Both the position numbers and the translations under genes were made by a program. A DNA stretch of 64,000 nucleotides. Source: CAYHPR01 sp964358895. GTDB taxonomy: Archaea > Micrarchaeota > Micrarchaeia > CABMEP01. Positions 50,591-57,764 of the stretch are shown here, piece by piece. The notes beneath the pieces were generated by a model. It saw nothing but the letters and a program-made list of their open reading frames with translations, ran no database searches and had not been told where the DNA came from. Each line of letters begins with the position of its first letter. Position 1 is the first letter of the stretch. The stretch covers positions 16,814-80,813 of the forward strand of contig CAYHPR010000004.1 in NCBI GenBank assembly GCA_964358895.1, in the 5' to 3' direction.

Positions 50591-51100
50591 ATGACAGATG
50601 TAAACAAAAGCGAGGCAGAGGCAGACGACAACCTTAACCTAAATAGGAACATCGAGTATATCAAGCGCGAGGCAAACGAGGCAACTGAAGCCGTAGAGAA
50701 GGAAGTGGCTAAGCTGCGAGACCCCACCGTCCATGCGGCCATTATGTACGCATCGGTCAGGGAGAAAGAGAATACAAACCGCATCCTGAAGACAATCAAT
50801 TCAAGGCTAGACCAACTGGAAGAAAAGTTCAAACAGTTGGAAAAGAAGGCATCTAAGCTTGGTAAGGAACAACCAGCCAGAACTACTCAGCCGGAAGTTC
50901 AGATATTGGCAGATGTTGACCAAAAGATTATAGATTTCATTAAGGCTGGCGGACCAACCGCAGCAGAAGCAATACAGAAGGAATTTGGCTACAAAGGCAG
51001 GAACGCTGCATGTGCCAGACTCAGCAGACTTCATCAATTAGGTAAGCTTGCCAAACAAAGAGCTGGCAAGACCATTTACTATCACGTTGCACAGAGGTAA
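50591..51100 (+). CDS. Coiled-coil winged-helix-like DNA-binding protein, probable autoregulator
   Basis: A 169-residue protein. The N-terminal 90 residues are acidic and coiled-coil (NEATEAVEKEVAKLRD; INSRLDQLEEKFKQLEKKA), with a polar linker, and the C-terminal 65 residues read as a winged helix (DQKIIDFIKAGGPTAAEAIQ, then ARLSRLHQLGKLAKQRAG and KTIYYHV). The frame is open to 50567, but ATG 50591 gives a natural start. Codon use looks richer in G and C than its neighbours, and the ordered operator array upstream suggests an autoregulated element, perhaps acquired. Confidence 0.7.
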   Translation: MTDVNKSEAEADDNLNLNRNIEYIKREANEATEAVEKEVAKLRDPTVHAAIMYASVREKENTNRILKTINSRLDQLEEKFKQLEKKASKLGKEQPARTTQPEVQILADVDQKIIDFIKAGGPTAAEAIQKEFGYKGRNAACARLSRLHQLGKLAKQRAGKTIYYHVAQR

Positions 51101-51149
51101 TGAAATGAGCGAGGCGAATGAGGCAATCATCATAACCTGATGTGCTAAT

Positions 51150-51222
51150 GGGCGGGCAGAGGTTCGAAGTATACCTCCCACACACACTACTGTCGGATCC
51201 GGTCCCGCCCGACTCTCTTTTT
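51150..51222 (+). ncRNA. Candidate small structured RNA with T-rich end
   Basis: A GC-rich island in AT-rich DNA. GGGCGGG (51150-51156) pairs with CCCGCCC (51204-51210). Inside are a GAGG/CCTC hairpin and the palindrome CGGATCCG. CTCTCTTTTT follows at once, a plausible termination tract. It does not fold as a tRNA and has no C/D or H/ACA boxes I can recognise. It could be a small RNA or only the terminator of the winged-helix gene. Confidence 0.4.
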
Positions 51223-51238
51223 CTAAAAATAAACGCAG

Positions 51239-51484
51239 CTATTGTTTTCTATCAATGTTTCCTTCAATCTTAATAGATATTTTAAAATCTCCATAAGGAA
51301 TAGAAAGCTCGATCTCATTTGGTCTTACTTTTGACATAGAAATCTCACCAAGCTCACGTTCTCCACAACCTAAAATAACTTCTAATAAAGGTTCTGCATG
51401 TATGTGCTTGTTAACAACAACCGCACGCTTGTACCGAAATTGCTCGATTTTTTTAGAAAAAAGTTTAGGAAAGGTCTTCCACAT
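51239..51484 (-). CDS. Small protein of unknown function
   Basis: Unrecognised 81-residue soluble protein starting MWKTFPKLFSKKIEQFRYKR. Strand-like segments follow (AVVVNKHIHAEPLLEVILG, EIELSIPYGDFKISIKIEG). The frame extends upstream into the BofA-like gene, but a TATA-like GATATATAC centred near 51509 lies 25 nt before ATG 51484, so the shorter, leaderless product is preferred. The size recalls small subunits such as Pcc1, but I see no convincing match. Confidence 0.5.
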   Translation of the reverse strand: MWKTFPKLFSKKIEQFRYKRAVVVNKHIHAEPLLEVILGCGERELGEISMSKVRPNEIELSIPYGDFKISIKIEGNIDRKQ

Positions 51485-51531
51485 ATCAGATATGGTGCGT
51501 TTGAAGTATATATCTCTTACGAATTGTTGGT

Positions 51532-51774
51532 TTAAAATGCAATTTTCAAAACGTGCAGGATTAGAACAAGAATCAGACCAAGCAACCCTCCGATTGCTAC
51601 GATCAGAATGCTCCAAATGTTTACGGCGATGCTAAGCCCCAAAAAATTTAGGAGAAATAGCATGGCGACAGCCAATATTGAATTTATCAAAAGTGAAATC
51701 AAACTCTTTGTAAATTTAAACAAAAAGTACAGGAAAACGATTGACAGTAAAACTCCAATTATTTCAATGACCAT
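51532..51774 (-). CDS. BofA-like small membrane protein
   Basis: An 80-residue protein consisting almost entirely of two to three hydrophobic segments. The central part (LLINSILAVAMLFLLNFLGL, then LIVAIGGLLGLILVLIL) matches the pattern of the BofA family, known in bacteria as a sporulation protease regulator; archaeal relatives have no established role. ATG 51774 is selected, since further upstream frame overlaps the tRNA region. It lies just after tRNA-Ile on the same strand. Confidence 0.7.
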   Translation of the reverse strand: MVIEIIGVLLSIVFLYFLFKFTKSLISLLINSILAVAMLFLLNFLGLSIAVNIWSILIVAIGGLLGLILVLILHVLKIAF

Positions 51775-51794
51775 ACAACCAACATTATCAGAAG

Positions 51795-51897
51795 TGGGCC
51801 GCGTGAGATTTGAACTCACGACCTCTCGATTATCAGTTTCACCCAGACAAATTTAAAGAGTCTGACGAGTGCTCCAACCAGACTAAGCTAGCGGCCC
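51795..51897 (-). tRNA. tRNA-Ile (GAU) with 28-nt intron between positions 30 and 31
   Basis: Minus-strand cloverleaf. The acceptor GGGCCGC/GCGGCCC, D arm GCTT..GAGC and T arm GTGAG-TTCAAAT-CTCAC are perfect apart from one wobble. A 28-nt intron (51838-51865) interrupts the anticodon stem; removing it gives CTCGA-CTGATAA-TCGAG, anticodon GAT, and a 75-nt tRNA with no encoded CCA. At the junctions, CACU pairs with GGUG as a 4-bp core between bulges CGU and AAA, and CAGAC pairs with GUCUG inside the intron: a bulge-helix-bulge with a weak outer helix. An ORF for a LAGLIDADG protein reads through the 5' half and ends in the intron. Confidence 0.92.
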
Positions 51898-52519
51898 GTA
51901 AACGTTGCGATGAATTAATTAAGCCAATTTCATTTATAAATTTTCTAGTGCTTTTGAATCCGTTTATAGCTAAACGAATGCCCCACCTACTACATTTGTA
52001 CTCTCTTTGTTTAAAATATGCTTCTAATTGATCTAAAAGTGGGACCGATATACTGCAGAATTCAAATCTTGGATAATATGGGATTCTCTTATGTTGTTTT
52101 GAGAATATTACAGTTCCATCAGTAGCAAAAATGCCTGAGATAGTTTTGGCAAAAAGAGTTTCGTCATTTGTTATATGTTCTGGAATTTTTATCTGTCCTT
52201 TTTTACCTACAGGAAAACTCCATTGTGTTTTCATATAATTGAAAAGATCTTTTGAGTATATGATCACATCTAATCTACCGTGCTCTGCTCTTTCTTTAAG
52301 TCTTATCGTTTTGTCTGTAAATTTTTTAAGTAGTGGAACAATAAAATCAGTGCAAAAAGCTTTATCGGAAATCCTATTTAAGGTTATACCTATTTGGTAT
52401 TTTGGACCCGAAGATTTAGGTTTGTAAAGTCCAATAAATCCATCTCCTATCATAATTCCGCATAAATATGCGTCCGCATTCTGGTTCATCAAATCACAAA
52501 GTGGTATTCTTGCTTTCAA
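51839..52519 (-). CDS. LAGLIDADG homing endonuclease whose frame runs into tRNA-Ile
   Basis: A 226-residue endonuclease-like protein. Two LAGLIDADG-type helices are visible: AYLCGIMIGDGFIG near 17-30 and KTISGIFATDGTVIF near 145-160, with acidic residues at both ends, so a monomeric enzyme. The frame starts at TTG 52519 (ATG 52489 is an alternative). The last 18 residues (from about RAASLVWLEHSS) are encoded by the tRNA-Ile 5' half and intron, where the TGA at 51839-51841 ends it. There is no stop before the tRNA. It follows the methyltransferase gene by 30 nt on the same strand. The target may be the intronless tRNA allele, by analogy with other homing systems. Confidence 0.85.
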   Translation of the reverse strand: MKARIPLCDLMNQNADAYLCGIMIGDGFIGLYKPKSSGPKYQIGITLNRISDKAFCTDFIVPLLKKFTDKTIRLKERAEHGRLDVIIYSKDLFNYMKTQWSFPVGKKGQIKIPEHITNDETLFAKTISGIFATDGTVIFSKQHKRIPYYPRFEFCSISVPLLDQLEAYFKQREYKCSRWGIRLAINGFKSTRKFINEIGLINSSQRLRAASLVWLEHSSDSLNLSG

Positions 52520-52549
52520 CTATTAAGCTTGTTGTTTAAATTGTAAACT

Positions 52550-53293
52550 TTACCGGACGCCCTTTCGGTCTGGAAAAGGGACTCTCTCCTTTTCAACCGT
52601 CATTCTGACCCATACTCCTTCCCTATGGAAGTGAAATTGCTTGAATTTTGACTTCTCAAGGATATCTGCGAGTTCACGAATTGAATGTGAATCAAAAAGA
52701 ATTTCACGTTTTCTTAGCAAGGTAACCCAGGATGCATTCGTCCTATTCATCTTACCTGCCTGCAGCCTCTTTCTCATCTGATCAAGGTGGGTTTCAAGAT
52801 GCATTGTTGAAACATCTGAGGTTGTATCGTAGATCCATGCCTTACCTCCTGGTTTCAGTGCACGATGTATTTGGTTCAGCATCTTTACAGGCTCCTGAAC
52901 GTGATGGAGGACTTCTGTCGAAACAATCAAATCAAATTCGTTTTCATAAACTGGCAATCGTTCTGCATTTGCAACTGCAAAATATACACGCTTTGGCGAC
53001 ACCTTAAATTCTATAGCATTCTGTCTAGCTGTATTAATCATCTTTTCATTAATATCGACACCGATAACTCGCAGATCTTGGGATCTTCTTACAATATTGA
53101 GCGGTAAATAACCTGGACCGGTTCCAACGTCTAATACTCGTTTTATTCCTAGTCTTTTTGCTTCGTCGACAATCTCGTCTGCAACATGGCTATAGAAGTC
53201 GCCGGTTGCTGCTCTTGACACTTGGTTATACATTTCTACTGCAAGCGCCGGAACTTTTGTAAGATTAAATAATTTAAGAAAACGTTTTACCAT
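52550..53293 (-). CDS. Class I SAM-dependent methyltransferase (UbiE/Coq5-like)
   Basis: A 247-residue methyltransferase. Motif I is VLDVGTGPGYLPLNI, the acidic post-I residue VIGVDINEKM, motif IV DLIVSTEVLHHV, and motif VI LKPGGKAWIYDT. The substrate is unknown; small molecules, quinones or lipids are typical of this group. The frame opens at TTG 53305, but a TATA-like GTATATTTT about 25 nt upstream supports ATG 53293. It is upstream of the LAGLIDADG ORF. Confidence 0.85.
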   Translation of the reverse strand: MVKRFLKLFNLTKVPALAVEMYNQVSRAATGDFYSHVADEIVDEAKRLGIKRVLDVGTGPGYLPLNIVRRSQDLRVIGVDINEKMINTARQNAIEFKVSPKRVYFAVANAERLPVYENEFDLIVSTEVLHHVQEPVKMLNQIHRALKPGGKAWIYDTTSDVSTMHLETHLDQMRKRLQAGKMNRTNASWVTLLRKREILFDSHSIRELADILEKSKFKQFHFHREGVWVRMTVEKERVPFPDRKGVR

Positions 53294-53370
53294 TAGACCC
53301 CACAAAATATACTAGAGGCTAATTATTTAAATAGCTTGTAGAACTAGACTTGAGGCAAACGAGGCAGAAA

Positions 53371-54318
53371 ATGCAGCTAAGAATCGGAGAGCGGGTCTTA
53401 GGAATAGAAACGGCGAAAGACTCGGATATGGTTTATGTATCACATGCACATAGTGACCACCTTATACGAACGAAAAAACAAGTTCTAGCGTCTAAAGAAA
53501 CAATAGGATTAATGCAAATTGGAATGAAGAAAAAGATAAATCCACTCGAAGAAAAGCTTGAAGGCGTTGAATTACATAACGCAGGCCACATATTGGGATC
53601 CACGCAGCTCAGATTCACAAACGGACATACCATCGTTCATACCGGCGACCTGAAGATGAGAGATGGATTCACGACCAAAGGCGCAAAACCGCTAGAGTGT
53701 GACACACTTTATATTGATGCAACCTTCGGAGATCCAAAATTCGTATTTCCTCAAAAAGAAGAGATATCTGAACAGATTTGTGACTGGGTTGAAAAAAGAA
53801 CAAAGAAAGGCGTTGTTATTTTTGGAGGGTACAAAACAGGAAAGGCCCAGGAACTGATTGCACTTTTAAATGAAAAAATGGGGATCGAACCAGTTGTTGA
53901 CGATGGAATAGAAGAGAGATGCAAAGTATACGAGAGATATGGTGTGAGACTTGATCGGATACCAATGTCTCGAGAAGATTCATATGAAGCTGCGCTTAGC
54001 ACAGGTGTAGTCATCTTGCCATTTCACAAGATCAATGCAACACTAGCTAAAGAAGCAACTGAACTGTATGGCGTGGAGGTTGATTGCGCACTTGTGACAG
54101 GATGGGCAATGAAATACAGATATCCAATGGCTGCATTTCCCCTAAGTGATCACGGGGGCTTTGATGAAATTCTCCAGTATATAGAAACAGCGAAACCAAA
54201 GAAAGTGATATGCAAGTATGGCGACTGCTCAAGACTTATTGATGAACTAAGACGAAGAGGGTTCAATGCAAAATCAGACAGCCAACCCGAAGGAATTTTG
54301 AGTTTCCTTAAAGTTTAA
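53371..54318 (+). CDS. Metallo-beta-lactamase-fold nuclease-like protein (beta-CASP/SNM1 group)
   Basis: A 315-residue MBL-fold hydrolase. Metal motifs are YVSHAHSDHL (HxHxDH), HNAGHILGSTQL and HTGDLKMRDG, followed by TFGDPKF and a distal FPLSDHGGFDEIL that supplies the beta-CASP His. Such archaeal proteins act in RNA processing or DNA crosslink repair; a choice is not possible here. Start: TTG 53350 lies about 20 nt from TATA-like TTTAAATA, but ATG 53371 has GAGG 8 nt upstream and gives the family-like MQLRIGERVLGIE, so I prefer it. The end overlaps the convergent HAD gene by 4 nt. Confidence 0.85.
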   Translation: MQLRIGERVLGIETAKDSDMVYVSHAHSDHLIRTKKQVLASKETIGLMQIGMKKKINPLEEKLEGVELHNAGHILGSTQLRFTNGHTIVHTGDLKMRDGFTTKGAKPLECDTLYIDATFGDPKFVFPQKEEISEQICDWVEKRTKKGVVIFGGYKTGKAQELIALLNEKMGIEPVVDDGIEERCKVYERYGVRLDRIPMSREDSYEAALSTGVVILPFHKINATLAKEATELYGVEVDCALVTGWAMKYRYPMAAFPLSDHGGFDEILQYIETAKPKKVICKYGDCSRLIDELRRRGFNAKSDSQPEGILSFLKV

Positions 54319-55226
54319 TTGACAAGTGCGAACTCTTCTTTACCTTTCCTTGACCCCCTCGGTAAGTGTTTTTTCTTTGTACTAGAAAGAACCTTGACAA
54401 GATGTAGTTTTGCATGTTCATGGGCTTCTTCCACTTTAACATCACACAAACCAAATCTTGAAGCCAGCATTTGGTCCTTAGTTGGTTCTTTATTAGGCAC
54501 GATTAATATCCCAAAACATTCAAGCATTTCTTTCGAATCAAAATGATCATCAGCAATAAGCGCGACTCTTTTCTTATCAAATACGATACCGTTCAGTTTA
54601 CAGAATTCTCTGACTTTATTCAGCTTTGTGCGTACAGGAACATTTTCTAATACGCCGTTTTTTTCGCCGATTAATTCTATAACAGCACTCGGTGTTTTTT
54701 CACCCTTATCATTTTCCGAGTGTTCGGCGATTGTATGGCCGTATCCCGCATGGAAGCCATGTTTTTGTGCAAACCATTCAGCAACAAAACTTGGACTTCC
54801 CTTTGTTATAACAATTACTTTTTTATTGCCTTTATCTATCTGATCTTGTAATATTTCAATAATATCCATCTTTATTTTTCCTTCGTCGTTTAACCTATTT
54901 AATGTTTTAAAGTAATCTTGCTTACTGACGTCTAAATCTATTATCATATAGATTGCTGCTAAAAGCCATCGGTCTCCTTTTAAGTCGACCTTCTGAAAAT
55001 CCTGAAGTTCCCTCATAGTTTCGTCTGCTTTTTTAGCGCCAAATTTGTCCGTTAATACTTCGTGTATCATGGATCCATCAATAAGTGTGTGATCTATACC
55101 TGTTACAATAATACTAAACTCAGGGGCATAATTGCTCACTTTGCGAAATGTTCTACGAATAGCGAAGATCATTGAATTCCTAAAAAGATCAACATAAGGC
55201 AATATACGTTTCAGTTCTCTTAACAT
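54315..55226 (-). CDS. HAD-superfamily protein lacking the nucleophilic aspartate
   Basis: A 303-residue protein with SerB-like HAD layout. Motif I reads IVTGIDHTLID: in the DxDxT signature the first Asp, the phosphoryl-accepting nucleophile, is Gly, while the second Asp and the Thr remain. Motif II is VIVITKGSP, and motif IV VALIADDHFDS retains two Asp. The cap region is helical. Without the nucleophile it should not act as a phosphatase by the usual mechanism, so a binding or regulatory role, or a non-covalent chemistry, is possible. A 30-codon membrane ORF lies 62 nt upstream. Confidence 0.72.
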   Translation of the reverse strand: MLRELKRILPYVDLFRNSMIFAIRRTFRKVSNYAPEFSIIVTGIDHTLIDGSMIHEVLTDKFGAKKADETMRELQDFQKVDLKGDRWLLAAIYMIIDLDVSKQDYFKTLNRLNDEGKIKMDIIEILQDQIDKGNKKVIVITKGSPSFVAEWFAQKHGFHAGYGHTIAEHSENDKGEKTPSAVIELIGEKNGVLENVPVRTKLNKVREFCKLNGIVFDKKRVALIADDHFDSKEMLECFGILIVPNKEPTKDQMLASRFGLCDVKVEEAHEHAKLHLVKVLSSTKKKHLPRGSRKGKEEFALVN

Positions 55227-55288
55227 TTTCCCACACTAAATTATTACAGACCAATACAGCAGCAAGATATAAGCTGCTTTGCCTGCTA

Positions 55289-55381
55289 TTAAACAAAAAA
55301 TGCGAATACAACCAATAACATTCCAGCTAGGAATGCAGCTACTCGATAAACTGTTTCTCTGTTTCCAATATCACTGAACAT
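55289..55381 (-). CDS. 30-residue single-TM small protein
   Basis: ATG at 55381, TAA at 55289-55291. The product begins MFSDIGNRETVYRVAAF and continues as a single hydrophobic helix ending in aromatic residues (LLVVFAFFV). It has charged residues on the N side only, like a typical small membrane protein. TTTAAAT at about 55412-55420 and GTGAG before the start support expression. It is on the same strand as the alpha/beta hydrolase and the HAD gene. No family is recognised. Confidence 0.5.
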   Translation of the reverse strand: MFSDIGNRETVYRVAAFLAGMLLVVFAFFV

Positions 55382-55441
55382 AATTCTCACAGAATAACTA
55401 CTCAAAACAAGTATTTAAATCTTTGTTATTTACGCGTTAGT

Positions 55442-56467
55442 TCATACCGATACTTGTGTTTGCTTTTCCTTTTGATAGTCTTTGACCCAAGACTTAAGCG
55501 TACGAAAAGTTGTGAAGCTTACAATAGCCATTCCAGTTAGATCAGAAAGGTCCATAACTTCCCCTTCAGGATTATGCACAGCTTCACCAGGAACATAACT
55601 TGCATCTAAGTTAACGCCTGAATCTGCAAAAGCTTTCCTAATCTTTTCAAGATTTGACATTGGAACAACTTTATCTGAAGTTCCATGCATTGCTTTTATT
55701 TTAATTTCAGACGTTTTCATCTGATAAGCTATCGCCAGGATATAAGTTTCAGGAGATGCATCAACAAATTCTTGAGGATTGTTGCTAGGTGTGATTCCTT
55801 TACTAGCAGCATAATTCAGATATTCCAATTGAACCTTTGACCGTCTATCTGTAGGGTAATTTTGAGTAAAAACAGTGGAGTATCTGAACTGGTCTGCGAG
55901 ATTGGCGTATATATCAATAGTTACAGCTCCGAGAACCTTATTCTCTTCTAGAAATTGTTTACTTGCCATGCATACATAGGGTACAATTCCTCCACCACTT
56001 ATTCCTATAAATATTATTGGAAGGGATCTTACAAATTCGAACTCTTTATTATCACGCAGATGCCGAATAAATTCCATGTAGTCTATAGCTCCATCCTTAA
56101 GAAGCTCATCATCGGAATGAATACTTGCATTTGCATAACCCATCCGTGTAAGAATACGGCCAAGTTTTGGAGAGGTATCTACTCCTCGATTAAGTCCAGC
56201 ATCTAGAATTACTAAAGCTTTTGGACTCTTCGGAAGATACAACCGTCCATCAACCCAACGTTTTTTTCTATTTAGAAAAGTGATAAATTTTGGATCGTAA
56301 TTTTTAATTGGTATAAGTTTATATCCAAAATCAAATAGGTCCCATAGATTACTTAACGATCTTTTTAAGGTAGAAAATTTTGTCTCAGGTATTGGAGGAA
56401 GTTTTCGCTGTGCTTCGTTATACTTTTCAATGTGTTTAAATAAACGTGAAACGTTTGGCCTATACAT
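55442..56467 (-). CDS. Alpha/beta-hydrolase-fold protein
   Basis: A 341-residue hydrolase-like protein. The nucleophile elbow is GISGGG (Ser in IFIGISGGGIVPY), the acid site is HGTSDKVVP, and a histidine lies in EAVHNPEG, in the right order for a Ser-Asp-His triad. The N-terminal 90 residues are an unassigned lid or domain. No signal peptide. The frame opens at 56479, but TATATAAATG is centred about 26 nt before ATG 56467, indicating a leaderless start. Substrate unknown: esterase, lipase or peptidase are all possible. Confidence 0.75.
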   Translation of the reverse strand: MYRPNVSRLFKHIEKYNEAQRKLPPIPETKFSTLKRSLSNLWDLFDFGYKLIPIKNYDPKFITFLNRKKRWVDGRLYLPKSPKALVILDAGLNRGVDTSPKLGRILTRMGYANASIHSDDELLKDGAIDYMEFIRHLRDNKEFEFVRSLPIIFIGISGGGIVPYVCMASKQFLEENKVLGAVTIDIYANLADQFRYSTVFTQNYPTDRRSKVQLEYLNYAASKGITPSNNPQEFVDASPETYILAIAYQMKTSEIKIKAMHGTSDKVVPMSNLEKIRKAFADSGVNLDASYVPGEAVHNPEGEVMDLSDLTGMAIVSFTTFRTLKSWVKDYQKEKQTQVSV

Positions 56468-56524
56468 GAATATTTGCATCGTTTCTGCTATATAAATGTT
56501 GACAAAAGAAACAGGAAGGAATCT

Positions 56525-56589
56525 AAAAAATTCAAAAAAAAGAAAAAAATAAAAAAAAGAAAAAAATAAAAAAAAGAAAAAGAAAAATA
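56525..56589 (-). terminator. Long T-rich tract after the TRAM gene
   Basis: About 65 nt made almost entirely of T runs on the minus strand, starting 21 nt after the TRAM stop. This is the usual archaeal termination signal and resembles those after the S-layer and PPDK genes, suggesting a highly expressed transcript. Confidence 0.7.
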
Positions 56590-56610
56590 AGTTCCGTATC
56601 AGCGTCCGAA

Positions 56611-56931
56611 TTACTCTACTCTTTCGCCTACTGCAGACTTTCCTCTGACGTCAGTGATTCTTACTTTAATCTTCTCACCAACATTGCAGTTTGGAACGAA
56701 AACAACAAAACCTTCAATCTTGCCGATTCCGTCTCCTTTGGAACCAACTGCTTCGATTGACAGTTCAATTTCGTCTCCGACTTTAACAGGCTTTGGTCCT
56801 CCGCCGCCTCCGCCGCCACCGTAGCCGCCTCCGCCGCCACCGTAGCCGCCTCCGCCGCCACCATAACCTCCTCCGCCGCGTCCGCCGCGTCCTCCGCCGC
56901 GTCCGCCTCCTCCACCATATCCTCCGTACAT
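56611..56931 (-). CDS. TRAM-domain RNA-binding protein with RGG/GGYGG-rich N terminus
   Basis: A 106-residue protein. The first 45 residues are nearly all Gly with Arg and Tyr (RGG and YGGGGG repeats); the rest is a TRAM OB-like domain (VKVGDEIELSIEAVGSKGDG, IGKIEGFVVFVPN, VKVRITDVRGKSAVGERV). Single-TRAM proteins act as cold-shock RNA chaperones in some methanogens. The Gly-rich tail is a probable RNA-binding, condensation-prone segment. AAGGAGAG 5 nt before the ATG is a strong ribosome site. The nearest good TATA box (57082-57089) implies a leader of about 125 nt. Confidence 0.9.
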   Translation of the reverse strand: MYGGYGGGGGRGGGRGGRGGGGYGGGGGGYGGGGGGYGGGGGGGGPKPVKVGDEIELSIEAVGSKGDGIGKIEGFVVFVPNCNVGEKIKVRITDVRGKSAVGERVE

Positions 56932-57134
56932 ATTTTCACTCTCCTTATTTATAGTTTATTTTACACAGTAGATACTAATTGAATAGCTTTTCAAAAAAGA
57001 GCAGTTGACTGTTCTTTCTGTCTTTATTCATTCTCTATCCTTCCAGATCTACTTTTACTGAATCGAATATGCATTGTTTCTTTATAAATGTATCCTTCAG
57101 CTGCCAGCCTGTGTCTTGTATAAAGCATTTAGGT
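56932..57134 (-). promoter_or_regulatory. TRAM gene leader region with internal hairpin and T-run
   Basis: On the minus strand, TTTATAAA at 57082-57089 predicts a start near 57060 and a leader of about 125 nt. Within it, AGAACAGT/ACTGCTCT (56998-57015) forms a stem with one mismatch followed by TTTTTT (56993-56998). This may end transcripts of the upstream PLD gene, or act as an attenuator in the TRAM leader. A nearer box at about 56946-56953 is too close to the ATG to allow for the ribosome site. Confidence 0.45.
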
Positions 57135-57728
57135 TTAAACCGGACTAGCAATGGACCAATCATTCTCAAATAGGTCTAAAAGCTGTTTCACAGCCATAAC
57201 CTCAGTTGTCAAAATGCTAGTCTCTCTGTTTTTGGTTAATGCTGCACCTGTCCAGTTATGTGATCCGACAACTGAAATCGCTCTATCTATAATAAAAAAT
57301 TTAGAATGAGTAAGTTTGAAATCCGTGGATGCGAAACGTAAATCGACTCCAGCTGCCTTAAGTAATGCGATAACTTCATCATTTGTGTCTCCTTCTATCC
57401 TATTTTCAAGAATAATCCTTACGGTTACGCCTCTAGCTTTTGCAGCGATAACTGCATTTGCCAAGTTCTTATTAGAAAATAAGTAAACTTCAACATCAAT
57501 TGACTTATTGGCACTATTAATCAAACTGATGAATATATCTTCAGCATCTGGAGATACAATTATTTTTGAGGATAAGAGAGGTATGCCGTTTGCTTGTGCC
57601 TGAAGAGACAGCTTATACCCCAGGTAGAATGATGAAGCCGAGATAATCAACAGGATTAAAACATGCAAAAAAAGTTTGTTTCTTGATTGAGAATCTTGTG
57701 AACCATTCAAAATAAGTCGACCAGACAT
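57135..57728 (-). CDS. Membrane-anchored or secreted phospholipase D-family nuclease
   Basis: A 197-residue single-HKD protein like bacterial Nuc. A signal anchor (FLHVLILLIISASSFYLGY) is followed by a PLD domain with TLTHSKFFIID-type motif (THSKFFIIDRAISVVGSHNWT, split here as HSKFFIID and VVGSHNWT), His and Lys present. It would cut nucleic acid as a dimer outside the membrane. The ATG at 57728 is only 11 nt from the TATA-like box, which would serve the other strand; a TTG at 57710 lies about 29 nt away and could be the true leaderless start. Confidence 0.78.
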   Translation of the reverse strand: MSGRLILNGSQDSQSRNKLFLHVLILLIISASSFYLGYKLSLQAQANGIPLLSSKIIVSPDAEDIFISLINSANKSIDVEVYLFSNKNLANAVIAAKARGVTVRIILENRIEGDTNDEVIALLKAAGVDLRFASTDFKLTHSKFFIIDRAISVVGSHNWTGAALTKNRETSILTTEVMAVKQLLDLFENDWSIASPV

Positions 57729-57735
57729 GGATAAC

Positions 57736-57743
57736 TTTATAAA
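57736..57743. promoter_or_regulatory. Symmetric TATA box between PLD and RecA-fold genes
   Basis: TTTATAAA is centred at 57739.5, 25 nt before the ATG of the plus-strand gene (57765). On the minus strand it fits only if the PLD gene starts at TTG 57710. This is a third possible case of one box for two genes, but weaker than those at 37323 and 47347. Confidence 0.45.
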
Positions 57744-57764
57744 AAGAGGTTGATAATTCTTTTC

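Noticed and set aside
51158..51178. GGTTCGAAG resembling a tRNA T loop
   Set aside because: The loop size and missing acceptor, D and anticodon arms rule out a tRNA, including a permuted one.
56661..56939. Ala/Glu-rich open frame over the TRAM gene
   Set aside because: It is the alternate frame of the Gly-codon repeats; the RGG/TRAM frame matches a known domain and has the ribosome site.
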